In this document: positions 43,285 to 55,549 of the stretch, piece by piece | How positions within the stretch are numbered: position 1 is the first letter of the stretch | Layout: each line of letters begins with the position of its first letter | DNA from: Acanthosepion esculentum | Taxonomy: Eukaryota; Mollusca; Cephalopoda; Sepiida; Sepiidae | NCBI GenBank assembly: GCA_964036315.1 | Contig: OZ038510.1 | Coordinates: 85,805,573-85,869,572, forward strand | Reading direction: 5' to 3' | Length of the DNA: 64,000 nucleotides | Notes under the pieces: generated by a model | The model's input: only the letters and a program-made list of their open reading frames with translations | Told to the model about the DNA's origin: nothing | Database searches by the model: none | Position numbers and translations under genes: made by a program

Positions 43285-43334
<50 letters not shown>
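43285..43334. repeat. (TA)n microsatellite
   Basis: About 20 TA units then GTATG. Confidence 0.95.
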
Positions 43335-43439
43335 AGGTACTTCCAGAGAAACGCGACACCTAATGTTTAGAATGAATTTTTAAAACAACAAATTTCAAGC
43401 TAATAGATTAAATTTAATATTTTCAATAAACAAGTACTT

Positions 43440-43555
43440 TGTCCTCCTGATTATTCTTTTGTCTTTCTGCTCACCATTATTATTTCTGTTCTTAATTCTG
43501 CCACAACCTGTAACCCCTTGTGTCTTAGTGGCTTTATTGTCTTTCATGGGGTGAT
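43440..43555 (+). mobile_element. LINE 3' tail, severely truncated
   Basis: GTCCTCCTGATTATTC, then ACCTGTAACCCCTTGTG, TTAGTGGCTTTATTG and GGGGTGA: 3' UTR and tail of the CR1/jockey-like family, no coding. Confidence 0.65.
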
Positions 43556-43795
43556 CAGTCAGTTATGTGCCATGCGTGATACACGCTTAGGCGATCATAT
43601 ATCTTTTGATATATGGCTGACGCGGCAGATTTTTTTCCCGCAGTAGGTTGTCATTTCTTTCTGTGGTAGACCAGTTGCCATCCAAGGCTATAGAACCTGG
43701 TCTGTCCTGCTATTTACACATAGTTGGCCGGGCGGGGAAGAGGAATCATACATTTCCCAAGTGTATTAGCACGTAAGCGAATGTAATGGTCTATA
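43556..43795 (-). mobile_element. SINE family A, antisense copy
   Basis: Reverse order of the 11.04-kb element: GTTATGTGCCATGCG, GATACACGC, CCGCAGTAGGTTGTC, GGTAGACCAGTTGCC, GTATTAGCACGTAAG. Fused directly to the LINE tail at its 3' end. The tRNA head is missing. Confidence 0.75.
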
Positions 43796-43920
43796 TTTCT
43801 GAGATGAGGTATTATGTACACTATTTACATTATTCTGACTATTGTCCTCATCTTTGTCGCCATATTTATTATGACGTTTCGGCCGTTCTACGCTCCGGCC
43901 TTCTTCAAGTGGTTGGAATA
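43796..43920 (-). repeat. Penelope-tail-like unit
   Basis: GAGATGAGGTATTATG, ACTATTGTCCTCATC, GACGTTTCGGCCG and GGCCTTCTTCAAG, as at 5.0 and 22 kb. Confidence 0.75.
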
Positions 43921-44059
43921 TTTTTTTTTTAAAATGGTATCTCTGTCTTCAGACAGAGCGCAATTGTGTTGTGTCTTTATCTCCTATCAGAGCGCAACTA
44001 AAAATATTGAGATCTTCCCGGTTACAGTGAACAGTTACCCGCGACAGCATGTCTCTCAT

Positions 44060-44530
44060 TCAACAACTAAAGAGCAGACGGGTGTTTTCGTTACCGACGG
44101 TTGCTGGGGTTGGGTTATTTCTGGACCTGGGTACACGCGCTCCGTGGGGTTCCCAACATTAAACTGACCTTGTGTCACATCCTGACAGCGTGCGGAGGCA
44201 AGTAAATACAATATGCCTTCGGTAGGACGAGGGGAACTACATTTTATCTCTCAGTTGTGTTTCAGTATTCGCACAGAACATAACTGATAAATGAGCGATG
44301 TCCGGTCCCGGGGATTCTAACCATGTCGCAGTACCTCCCCCATTGCACCAAAGAGGGAGGGTTGCTGGAATATCAACGCCAGCGCGACGTTGGTTTCGAG
44401 CAGCTCTCTGTCCGCTGTGCACGCGCTTCCTAATTTAAGCCGGCCTTGTGCCATATCCCGTCACTGTGGTGGGACGACGTAAATACCAAGTGTAGTATCT
44501 GTTCACCCATCTCTAATCGTAGTGATAATA
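44060..44530. mobile_element. SINE-like fragments with tRNA-like piece and U2-like word
   Basis: Two bodies carry GACCTTGTGTCACATCC and GGCCTTGTGCCATATCC. The piece 44295-44400 reads on the minus strand as GCAATGGGGGAGGTACTG and GGTTAGAATCCCC, a weak A/B box pair. AAGTGTAGTATCTGTTC follows at 44491. Boundaries uncertain. Confidence 0.45.
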
Positions 44531-46159
<1,629 letters not shown>

Positions 46160-47740
46160 CTTATTGGTAATTTAAAGCCGAAAAATATTTCAGATAGTAG
46201 GAGGTGGCTTACATGACCCGGATTATGAACCCCTTGTTGGTTATTTAAAGCCAGAACATATTCCGGATTGTAGGTGGTTGCTTACATTATCCGGCTTATG
46301 AACCCCTTCTTGTTTATGCAAAGCCTGTACATATTCCGGATTGTAGAAGTTTGTTTACATTACCCGGCTTATGAACCCCATCTTGTTTATGCAAAGCCTG
46401 TACATATTACAGATTGTTGGATGTTGCTTACATTACCCGGCTTATGTACCCCTTGTTGTTCATTTAAATCCTGTACATATTCCGGATTGTAGGAGATTGC
46501 TTACATTACCCTGCTTATGAACCACTTGTTGGTTATTTAAAACCGGAAATAATTCCGGATTTTAGGAGATTGCTTACATTACCCGGCTTATGAACAATTT
46601 GTTGGTTATTTAAAGCCAAAATATATTCCGGATTGTAGGTAGTTGCTTCCATTATCCGGCTTATGAACCCCTTCTTGTTTATGCAAAGCCTGTACATATT
46701 CCAGATTGTTGGATGTTGCTTACATTACCCGGCTTATGAACCCTATCTTGTTTATGCAAAGCCTGTACATATTCCGAATTGTAGGAGATTGCTTGGATTA
46801 TCGGCTTATGAACCACTTGTTGGTTATTTAAAACCAGAAATAATTCCGGATTTTAAGAGATTGCTTACATTACCCAACTTATGAACACTTTGTTGGTTAT
46901 TTAAAGCCAGAACATATTCCGGATTGTAGGTGGTAGCTTACATTATCCGGCCTATGAACCCCCTTCTTGTTTATGCAACGCCTGTACATATTCCGGATTG
47001 TAGAAGTTTGTTTACATTACCCGGCTTATGAACCCCTTCTTGTTTATGCAAAGCCTGTACATACTCCGAATTGTAGGAGATTGCTTGCATTATCGGCTTA
47101 TGAACCACTTGTTGGTTATTTAAAACCGGAAATAATTCCGGATTTTAGGAGATTGCTTACATTACCCGGTTTATGAACATTTTGTGGGTTATTTATAGCC
47201 AGAACATATTCCGGATTGTAGGTGGTTGCTTACATTATCCGGCTTATGAACCCCATCTTGTTTATGCATCGCCTGTACATATTCCGGATTGTTGGATGTT
47301 GCTTACAATACCCGGCTTACGAAGTCCTTTTTGTTTATTTAAAGCCGGGACATATTCCGGATTGTAGAAATTTACTTACATTACCTGCCTTATAAACCGC
47401 TTCTTGTTCATGCAACGCCTGTACATATTTCGGATTTTTGGATATTGCTTATATTACCCGGCTTATGAACCACTTGTTGGTTATTTAAAACCGGAACTTA
47501 TTCCAGATTTTAGGAGATTGCTTACTTTACCCGGCTTATGAAACCCTTGTTGGTTATTTAGAGCCAGAACATATTCCGGATTGTAGGAGTTTGCTTACAT
47601 TACCAGGCTTATGAATTCCTTCCTGTTTATTTAAAACCGAAACATATTCCGGATTGTAGGAGTTTGCTTACATTACCCGGCTTATGAACCCCTTCTTGGT
47701 TATTTAAACCCGGAAAATATTTCTTATTGTGGGCGGTTTC
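46160..47740. repeat. 73-bp satellite, about 21 units
   Basis: Unit: GGCTTATGAACCCCTTCTTG, TTTATGCAAAGCCTGTAC, ATATTCCGGATTGTAGGAG, TTTGCTTACATTACCC. Start-to-start 73 (46300, 46373, 46446). Two variants alternate, GTTTATGCAAAGCCTGTAC and GGTTATTTAAAGCCAGAAC. Because 73 is not a multiple of three, frames cycle and give 60-73-codon readings with a 219-base super-period; these are artefacts. Confidence 0.96.
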
Positions 47741-47847
47741 TTACAGTACTCTATGCCCCCACTTCCAAGTACCGCCCGTGTTCGACGGTACTTAACTTCG
47801 ATGATCGAACTGAAGCCGATGTTTTTAGCGTTATGTTACCGTAGGCA
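47741..47847 (-). pseudogene. 5S rRNA-like sequence
   Basis: Minus strand: GCCTACGGTAACATAACGC, then AAACATCGG, TTCGATCATCGAAGTTAAG, TACCGTCGAACACGGG, CGGTACTTGGAAGTGGG, GAGTACTGTAAG. This follows 5S rRNA from its 5' end (GCCTACGGCCATA) through the GATCACCGAAGTTAAG and GTACTTGGATGGG boxes to a shortened 3' end. The box C region is damaged and about 10 bases are missing, so it is a pseudogene. It abuts the satellite directly. Confidence 0.85.
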
Positions 47848-48153
47848 AAGAAATTTGGTAAATTTACGTCTATGACGTCTATGCATGGTACGATGTGCGT
47901 GGCAATATTATGAGATTGTGGATTTTAGAAGATGGCAAAGATTCAGTAAAGTACTGAACAAAAAATTGTTTTATTCGCACTGAATAATTTTTTATTATTT
48001 CAAGCGTTATATTTTAGTGGTTACACGTGTTTGAGTAGACGCCCTGTTCTTTGGTTTTCATTTATATATTTATTTCCTTTTTTTTTTTTTGCTTGTTTTT
48101 TTTAACAATGTGAATTTCATGTACAGGCTTGTTCATTCAAACTTTTCAATAAA
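47848..48153. other. No recognisable gene
   Basis: AT-rich; T tract near 48080-48105. Confidence 0.4.
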
Positions 48154-48520
48154 GACAACGTACGTCCTGGGTATGACGATAAACTACATCTGGCAGCAAG
48201 GCCTCTAATTGGGAGGTTTTGAGGAGTGTGGAATCACCTCTTAATTACTGTTGTTCCCAGGTCCACCCTGACCCGGGGTAGTAACACCCGTTAGAGTCCC
48301 AGTTATTGGCAAATAGTTAACTGGTGTTGAATCACTATGAAACGTTTAAAATTGCATTTGCATATTTAAAATACCAGCTATACATTTTCAAAGTCAAAAA
48401 ATTACCAGCAATAGATTTTTTTTTTTTAAGAAATTATTCATCCTCCGAAGAAATTTAAATTTCGACGTTTAATGACTCATAAGGTGTTGATATGCCGCTA
48501 AACAAAGAAAGAAAGAAAGA
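48154..48520 (+). mobile_element. SINE-like element with shared tail, copy 2
   Basis: CCTGGGTATGACGATAAAC, AAGGCCTCTAATTGGGAGG, GTTCCCAGGTCCACCCTGA, GGCAAATAGTTAACTGG, several TACCAGC units, then TGTTGATATGCCGCTAAAC and GAAA repeats. Same order as 7.5-8.0 kb. Confidence 0.75.
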
Positions 48521-48799
48521 AACAATAAAGAAAACGTGTCGTCCCTATAGCCATGGTCAGTGTGGACGCAAGAATTAACACCGAGTGTTGATGACCAGCT
48601 AATGCCTCAATTGTCATTGCAGCATTCTGTTGTCCACATTGTCAATAACTATCTCTCTACACACATAGACACACAGGCGGGAGAAACTTGGTAGGGAGAT
48701 ACGGAGAGTCATGATCGCATACGTTCTTTAGGTATATAGAGCATAGACGTTGTGTAAATAAACCACTTGACCACCTTATATTTCCATGTTAGACAATAT

Positions 48800-48985
48800 C
48801 AGCTAAAATGGTCGCTAACAAAAGTTCTATAGCCTACTCTTAACCCATAGCTGGATTAGGGAGAGATCATGCCTTTTCGAAGACTATAGTGCAACGTGAA
48901 CACTAACTGTCTCAGCCGGGATTTGAACTTTTGTCGTTGATTCCATTTTGGGGGCTATTAACCGTTAACCCCACTGCACATCCAT
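48800..48985 (-). mobile_element. tRNA-headed SINE fragment
   Basis: Minus strand head GTGGGGTTAACGGTTAATAG (A-box-like) and AGTTCAAATCCCGGCTGAG (B-box-like). Body toward 48830 includes AGCTATGGGTTAAGAG, similar to family A/B bodies. Confidence 0.55.
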
Positions 48986-49499
48986 GTCAGATAATAATGC
49001 ATCTCATATTTGACCATTCTATCAAAACCTGAAGTCAAAGATCTTCCTCTGATAACAATGTCCAGACAAAATTGGACAGACATGTTTGATGAAGCGAACT
49101 GCAATAATAAAATTTATAATCGGCGTGCGAAATAATTTTCTGTCTCTGCTCACCGTTCCTCTATACATAGCGATCAATAATTACAAGTTCTTGTTCGACA
49201 GGAACCTTTACTTTTCCCGCCAAGTCTCACACAAGGAAGAAGCCGTTAACTTTTGAGTGGTTACAAAAGTCAGGGTCCAGCCACAAAGTTGTAGATGAGA
49301 CGGGAAATTGATGATTGTCTATTCAGAAAATGTCGGCCGAAGAAATATTGTCAGAGTCTATGACAGAAATTGCTTCACTGATTAAAGATTATAATCTAGA
49401 AATGACCATGAATTATCAGTAAGCGCTCTACACGACGGCCTTGAGCCAAACAAAACATCGGATACTATGCAAGCATTTTTAACAGGAGTAAAGTTTTAT

Positions 49500-49618
49500 C
49501 TCTTGTTTCCTGTTTAGGATCGGGTTTCTAGTTCCTTTTCAAGTTTGGTCCTTCTCTTTCACGTTCAGTCGCCCGTTGCGTCTTAGTGGCATTGCCGCCT
49601 TGCTTAGGGTGAATTGAG
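49500..49618 (+). mobile_element. LINE 3' tail, severely truncated
   Basis: Ends CCGTTGCGTCTTAGTGGC, ATTGCCGCCTTGCTTAGGG, TGAATTGA, the conserved tail of the CR1/jockey-like LINE family. Confidence 0.6.
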
Positions 49619-49684
49619 TCATTTTTTTTTAAATGAGATCATGCGCCCGCATACGATATCACAAAAATGCATATATTCATATGA

Positions 49685-50145
49685 AATCGACTTGGGCATG
49701 TGGAGGTGGTATAATGTTTAGCAAGCTTGTCTCGATAGAACAGTTACTAAAACTAGGATAGTGAGTGCGATCCTGATTGGATGCCTCAAAATTGCGGCCT
49801 TGTGCCACATCTAAGATACGCTTGGAAAATCATTTTGGGCACTTCGACGTGTTGTAATGGTAAGCAAGCTTGTCTCGCTCGACCAGTTACGATTGATAGT
49901 GAGTTCTATCCTCACAGGGTACCACATACTTGCGGCTTTGTGCCACATCTAAGCTGCGCTTAGAAAATCATTTGGGCACTTAGTCGTGTTGTAATGGTTA
50001 ACGAACTTGTCGCGCTAGATCCATTACGACTGAATAATAAGTTCAATCCTCACTGGGTGCCCCATATTTGCGGTCTTGTACCACATGTAAGGTAAGCTTA
50101 GAAAGTCATTTTGGGCATTACGACGTGTTCTAATGGTTAGCACTG
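49685..50145 (+). mobile_element. Tandem array of tRNA-headed SINE family D (about 137-bp units)
   Basis: Three complete units and a partial fourth. Each has GGGCACTTCGACGTG, TGTAATGGTTAGCAAGC (A box), GAGTTCGATCCTCACTGG (B box), GTGCCCCATA, CTTGTGCCACATCTAAG and GCTTAGAAAATCA. GGGCACT and GGTGCCC can pair as a seven-base acceptor stem, so the head is clearly tRNA-derived. Head-to-tail tandem organisation is unusual for a SINE. Confidence 0.8.
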
Positions 50146-50455
50146 AGAAAACCACCATATACACTCGACTGTTTAAAGACGTGTTTTCTGACACCCAGAA
50201 CCTTATCCGGGTTAAGTACGATAGGCTCAAGCTAGAGAGTCTAGTGCCAGCAAAACAGTACTGTAGCGCTGCGTGTCATCTCTGGATTCTAGTCGTTTAT
50301 TGTCAGTTCCTCGGTAAGGACCCCAACGCTGCATCAACGGAATCAACAACAGACAATTTTCTTCGGTTTTCTTTTAACTGGCTTTATTTTGGGGAACGGG
50401 AGCAGATGCGGCATCGTTTCTTGGTTGTAAGCGATATGATAACGGACCGTGTCTC
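50146..50455. other. Unassigned segment with open frame
   Basis: The 122-codon sense frame (50133-50501) starts inside the SINE and ends in antisense LINE. The middle (residues 30-100) is not recognised. Not supported as a gene. Confidence 0.3.
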
Positions 50456-51190
50456 TTCAGGATGGCGCTCAAGGCTCGCTACAATTTCCCTTCCTTTCTA
50501 GATCTTAATAAATTTTGTCTTTTTCTCATTTCTCATAAGTCTTGTTCCGCCATCCATTTATCCAAGATTATGCGATGTTTTCCTCTGTCACTCTTGCCTT
50601 TAATCTGCCCTGTGAGTATCAAATTTTCCAAATCCCCTTTCCTCATTATGTACCGTAGAAATTTCATCTGTTTCTTTCTGATGTTAAGTAGAAGTGTCTC
50701 TTTTGTTTCCATTTTCTTTAAAACTTCCTCGTTGCTTACATGTTCGGTCCGTGGTATTCTCAGCATCCTTCTGTAGAACCACATTTCTGTTGCTTCAAGT
50801 CTCGTCATCATCTGTGAGGAGATTGTCCAGCATTCACTGCCATATAGGAGTACATATATTACTGTTCAGTACTCTTTTCTCGACATTCTTTTCCATTCCT
50901 TGGCATTGTTTGTTACCGCTTTTTCATCATCTCTAAATTTTCTTCTATCATTCTTTCGTTTCCTTCCTTGTTTAGTTTTCTTTGGGGTGATCTCATTCGC
51001 TGACATCACTTGGGTTACTCTCGGCATGTTCTACTTTAATTCTGAATTTTCGTTCAGATTGCATTCATTCATAACTATTTTGTATGCCTTCTTACAACTT
51101 GGACCCTTCAAGAGTCTGTCATATTTCAATTTAGGTGTAGCTTTGGTCTTCTTTAGTTTCTGTAACTTTAATCTGATGCAGCCTACTACT
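50456..51190 (-). pseudogene. RTE-like LINE, post-endonuclease linker and C-terminus, RT deleted
   Basis: Minus strand from 51180: GCIRLKLQKLKKTKATPKLK, YDRLLKGPSCKKAYKIVM (the K-YD-x-x-(L)K-P linker before RT). Then after stops ECWTISSQ-like residues, and from 50811 MTRLEATEMWFYRRMLRIPR, EHVSNEEVLKKMETK, LNIRKKQMKFLRYIMRKGDL, LILTGQIKGK and LDKWMAEQDL. The RT palm between linker and C-terminus is absent, an internal deletion. Confidence 0.75.
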
Positions 51191-51481
51191 GGAAGATGTT
51201 GGCCCCCGCAGTCGGCACTTAGATATGTTTTGCCGGAGAACAGCGTTTCTGAATATTTTGTTGATAGTTACTGTTATGGTAATTTACACACGCACGCATG
51301 GACTGGCCCAGCTATAAATAGAAGCAGGTACTGCCTTTTGGAGAGGGACGTTTCCAGCAGTCAACTCTGACAGTCGGACCGAACATTCTTGCTGTAAAAC
51401 TCTCGTTTGTATATGTTTGTATATTTGTTTGACTGAATTCCTCTCTTCTGTCTTTATTTCTGGCCCTAACAAGGCCACACA

Positions 51482-51528
<47 letters not shown>

Positions 51529-51534
51529 AATTCT

Positions 51535-51588
<54 letters not shown>

Positions 51589-51616
51589 CAGTTCTTTATC
51601 TATCTATCTATCAATA

Positions 51617-51698
<82 letters not shown>

Positions 51699-51726
51699 TG
51701 TCTGTCTGTCTATTTCAGTCGATTCA

Positions 51727-51764
<38 letters not shown>
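51482..51764. repeat. (TATC)n-(TA)n-(TATC)n array
   Basis: TATC runs, about 40 TA units at 51614-51695, a TGTC block and a spacer, then TATC. Confidence 0.95.
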
Positions 51765-51765
<1 letters not shown>

Positions 51766-51991
51766 TATGGTAATTTTCCCAGGCACGCATGGACTTTCCA
51801 AACTGTAAATAGGAGCAGGTACTGCCTTTTTGGAGAGGGAAGTTTCCAGCAGTCAGTTCTGACAGTCGGACCGAATATTCTTGCTGTAACACTCTCATTT
51901 GCATATGTTTGTATTACTGTTTTCTGTTAATATATTTGTTTATCTCAATTCCTCTCTTCTGTCTTTATTTCTGGCCCTAACAAGGCCACAA

Positions 51992-51993
51992 CA

Positions 51994-52088
<95 letters not shown>

Positions 52089-52125
52089 TGTCTATTTCAG
52101 TCGGTTCATATCTATCTATCTATCT
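51992..52125. repeat. (TATC)n-(TA)n array
   Basis: Same order as in the previous unit but shorter. Confidence 0.95.
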
Positions 52126-52360
52126 ATTATGGTAATTTTCCCAGGCACGCATGGACTTTCCAAACTATAAATAGGAGCAGGTACTGCCTTTTTGGAGAGG
52201 GAAGTTTCCAGCAGTCAGCTCTGATAGTCCGACGGGACATTCTTGCTGTAACACTCTCGTTTGTATATGTTAGTTACTGTTTCTGCTAATATATTTGTTC
52301 AACCCAATTCCTCTCTTGTGTCATCGTTTCTGGCCCTAACAAGGCCACAACAGTTACATA

Positions 52361-53629
52361 ATCAATCTGGTTTTTTGTATCACCTCCCAGGCTTCTTCAT
52401 ATCCACAGGCGTTTTGGGTGCTCTTGGGACCAGGTGGCAATTACTTGATCGTTTGCTGTACATCACGGGACCCATCTTTCTCCGGGCTTATTTCGGAATC
52501 CTAGTTCCAAGTTGCTGACTATGTCCTCTTCTCGAAAGGAAATAGAGAACGTCCGTCAACAGGTCGGTCAGCTACCTAACCTTTTCGTGTTATGGCTTGT
52601 CTCCATGCTGAAACTACGACACGCAATGCAATCTGGAAGAGGACGTCTCAGGCGTGCACCAGAGCTCTTGACTACTCTACTGCTGCAATCGAACTGCCGG
52701 CTTCCGTACATTATTTATTTTATTTTTTATTTTTTATTTTTTATTTTTTTTTTTTTGTCCTAAAAAAAAGACAGTCCAGTCATTCTTCCACGCTCATGGA
52801 GTTCAACCCAACTTAGGTTGGGTCGTCAACATTCTGACAAATATGGTATAATCAGGATTTACACTCACTATAATCATCATTTTTCCTATTTATCCTTCGC
52901 CTACGCCGTCTGTAACAAGACATCTCCTTTGGCATACGGTTAGGGCTAATTCCTGGTGTCTTCAAAAGAGAAATGCCGAGACAGCTTCAGCAATTTTTTC
53001 CTTAGTCACATGTACGCAGGGAGACGTTGCCTTAAACTCAACCTTGTGCCACATTCCGTTTTAGTGGGTGGTGAAGGGATATCGACTTTGTCGCACGGAT
53101 ACCAATTGCTTACGCATAAAACACGTTGCAGAGCAGGATGTGCACAATATACCCACAAGCAGGCGTTGATAAGGTCTTTGTCCAACAAAGAGGTACTAAC
53201 AAACGAAAAATCTGTTTTGGGGGCATTTGCTGAGATTTTGGGAACACGGTTAAGCCGAGAACATTTCAGCATCCATTCATTTTTTTTACCCTTTGTTTAA
53301 TCGGGAGTATGTGAGTCATACAGGCCACTTAAGCTATTTCTCCTTTCCTCTCTATCGAAGTATCCAAAGTTCTGCAGCTGACAGAAAATACCAACATCGC
53401 AAAGTTAGTTGCTTGATGACCAGCCAATTTTTTTCTTCTTCTTCTACTTCTTCTTCTTCTTTAGTTTATTGTTTGTTTATTGGATAACACTGAAATACAT
53501 TATAGTATAAAAAGAAATGGTAAGTTCAATCTAAGAGAAACAATAATTGAAACAAAGCAAGTTCAGTCGATCATTGATGACAATTCCAGAACAACGTAAC
53601 TATAAACAATTTTTTCTATCCTCTGCCAG
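52361..53629. other. No confirmed gene
   Basis: The 83-codon frame at 52512 (MSSSRKEIENVRQQVGQL...) is not recognised and runs into T tracts. A SINE-like word CCTTGTGCCACATTCC is at 53044. A CTT-rich stretch is at 53430-53462. Confidence 0.35.
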
Positions 53630-53810
53630 CCGCTATGATGGAGAAAGCATTACCTCGAACCGTCGCCAGTGAGACACGCTGCAAGAGCTACTCCGTTTCG
53701 AGAGGCTCGTTCCTTAATCGAGACGCAATCGCGCCAATCCTCCGAAGGAACGCCATCGAACGAGGGCCAATAACCCCTGAAGTCTCCACTGCCACAGGAG
53801 TAAAAAAAAA
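53630..53810 (-). pseudogene. Probable mobile-element coding remnant
   Basis: Minus strand: VETSGVIGPRSMAFLRRIGA, IASRLRNEPLETE, stop, LLQRVSLATVRGNAFSI. A VET-x-G-x-x-GP-A-F...(L)QR-S-A-QRGNA pattern is common in retroelement-associated ORFs of invertebrates as I recall it; the family is not certain. Confidence 0.35.
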
Positions 53811-53924
53811 AATCTATCAGCAAGAGAAGAATATTTAGATATATTTTTTTTTTTATCTCTGCGTCTCGGGCGACGAAACCCAGGTTCAACCGCGGACAAA
53901 TCGCCTATCGGATCCTGAAACACG

Positions 53925-54245
53925 ATTCTGAAAGAAATCGCTTGTGTCAGATCTCGAAGATAGTTGCTGAGAGAAATCGCCTGAGACTTATCCTGAGGCT
54001 TGATGCCGAGAGAAATCGCTTGTGTCAGATCACGAAGTTAGTTACTGAGGAAAATTGACAGAGTCGGATCCTGACTTTGATGCTGGCAGAAATCGCTTTC
54101 CTCAGATCACGAAGTTAGTTACAGGGATATATTTTTGAGACGGAACATGAACTTTTGCTCAGACCCTGAAGTTATTTGCTGAGAGAAAAAGCCGGAGTCG
54201 GATCGTGAAACTTGATGCTAACATGAATCGCATAATAAAGCATAA
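53925..54245. repeat. Minisatellite, about 39-bp units, diverged
   Basis: GAGAGAAATCGCTTGTGTC, AGATCACGAAGTTAGTTGC and variants recur about eight times, alternating two subtypes (TTAGTTACTGAG and TTGATGC(C/T)G). Confidence 0.8.
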
Positions 54246-54994
54246 ATAAGCATAAAATAAATATCTACTTAAGCACGTAGACCCAGACTGATTTTTCTAT
54301 ACCCTCGCAGTTTTGTCTTCAGTGTAGGGCATTTTAGTTTGCTTATTTACTTATTTATTTACTTATTTAATATTAATTGCGTATCATAGGTTATTACTTA
54401 TTTGGTTTTTAATATAGATTTTTTATTATACTTTTCATTTATATTTTTATTTTATTTTATTTACCGTATTTGACGGCATATAAGTCGCACGGGTGTATAA
54501 GACGCACTCCAATTTCAGCAGGGCAAATAAAGAAAAAATTAGTAATTAGTAAAATTAGTAAAATTATTAGTAAATGATCCAGCCTATGCTATATTTATGA
54601 GGTATTATTTTGTTTAAACAAGCCATGATTACAGTTAAACGAAAAATAATAGGAAAAAAACACGAGCCTATAAGAACTTTATTATATCTGAAGGTAAGAA
54701 AACAAAATAAAAATCAAGTAATTATTACAATTGAGCAAAACAGTACAGTTACCATTAAAATTCAGTCAAAAATTTTCCTTTATATGATCTGTACGACCTG
54801 CGTCTTGTAAAAGTCTTAGTGGAATAATGATGATATAAAAATTCTGATTGTATTTATACCAATGCAACCGGAAGTTATTGCAAGAAAAATATTAATGAAA
54901 CAAGTATATTTTACAGATATATAATTTGAATTTATTGCATATAATTTTAGTGAAACAAAGTACTAATATTAAACGTGATGAAATTAATATAATG

Positions 54995-54998
<4 letters not shown>
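54246..54998. other. No recognisable gene
   Basis: Very AT-rich with TTTA-type runs. Confidence 0.4.

Positions 54999-55045
<47 letters not shown>
54999..55045. repeat. (TA)n microsatellite
   Basis: Lies 20 bases before the 55.06-kb repeat. Confidence 0.95.
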
Positions 55046-55048
<3 letters not shown>

Positions 55049-55063
55049 TAGCTAATTATACAG

Positions 55064-55211
55064 TAGAGCTAAATTGTCTGGGATTTATATACAGACAACT
55101 TCGTGTCATAACCTATATAATAAAAAAATTATTTTCGGTGAGTTTGAATTTAGCGTAGGTCACATTCGATTGGTTAATCACGGTAAAGCTCACAAGCCTA
55201 TTTTTAATTCT
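55064..55211. repeat. Dispersed repeat, copy 1 of 2 (about 147 bp)
   Basis: CTAAATTGTCTGGGATTTAT, CAGACAACTTCGTGTCAT and GCGTAGGTCACATTCGATTG are nearly identical to 58618-58763. The class is unknown; both copies follow a (TA)n array. Confidence 0.85.
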
Positions 55212-55549
55212 GTTTTTTTTTCTCTCGAGAAAAAAGACAAAGTATTCTGAATTTGAAATTAAAATAATTGTTCACTCGTCGGTAGTTTAACATGACCCAA
55301 GGAGACATATTTGTAATGTTGAAAATACTTTTGACTAAAACCGCACTCCACGGTTTAATAATTTCTTTAATTTAATTTTGTACGACTTAGAGTTTGTAAA
55401 ACTACACAAAATATGGTAGCGATAACTTTAATAACTGTAAATATTGCGAAGATTTGAACACTCGTCAGTTAGAAAGAATCTAGTATCTGAAAAAACAAAG
55501 AGTCTAAATATTAAAAAAAAAACATTGAAAATTTTATATTTTAAGTAAA

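Larger units (their letters stand above)
51274..52360 (+). repeat. Three-copy composite: LTR-like segment plus TATC/TA arrays
   Basis: TTATGGTAATTT starts units at 51274, 51765 and 52126. Each unit has CACGCATGGACT, TATAAATAG or TGTAAATAG, AGCAGGTACTGCC, GGAGAGGGA, TTTCCAGCAGTCA, TTCTTGCTGTAA, and ends GGCCCTAACAAGGCCACA. The first two are followed by TATC and TA runs with the TTTCAGTCG(A/G)TTCATATC spacer, and the third by unique sequence. A TATA-like box about 30 bases before a conserved block, and a CA-terminal end, suggest LTR pieces; no TG start or primer site confirmed. Confidence 0.7.

Noticed and set aside
46274..47367. Several 60-73-codon frames that look alike
   Set aside because: Frame cycling through a 73-bp satellite explains the similarity.
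47741..47847. Functional 5S rRNA gene
   Set aside because: Missing bases and changes in the 3' part and promoter box C; no neighbouring 5S units.
50133..50501. 122-codon sense frame as host gene
   Set aside because: Starts in a tRNA-type SINE and ends opposite a LINE; the middle is not recognised and has no supporting signal.
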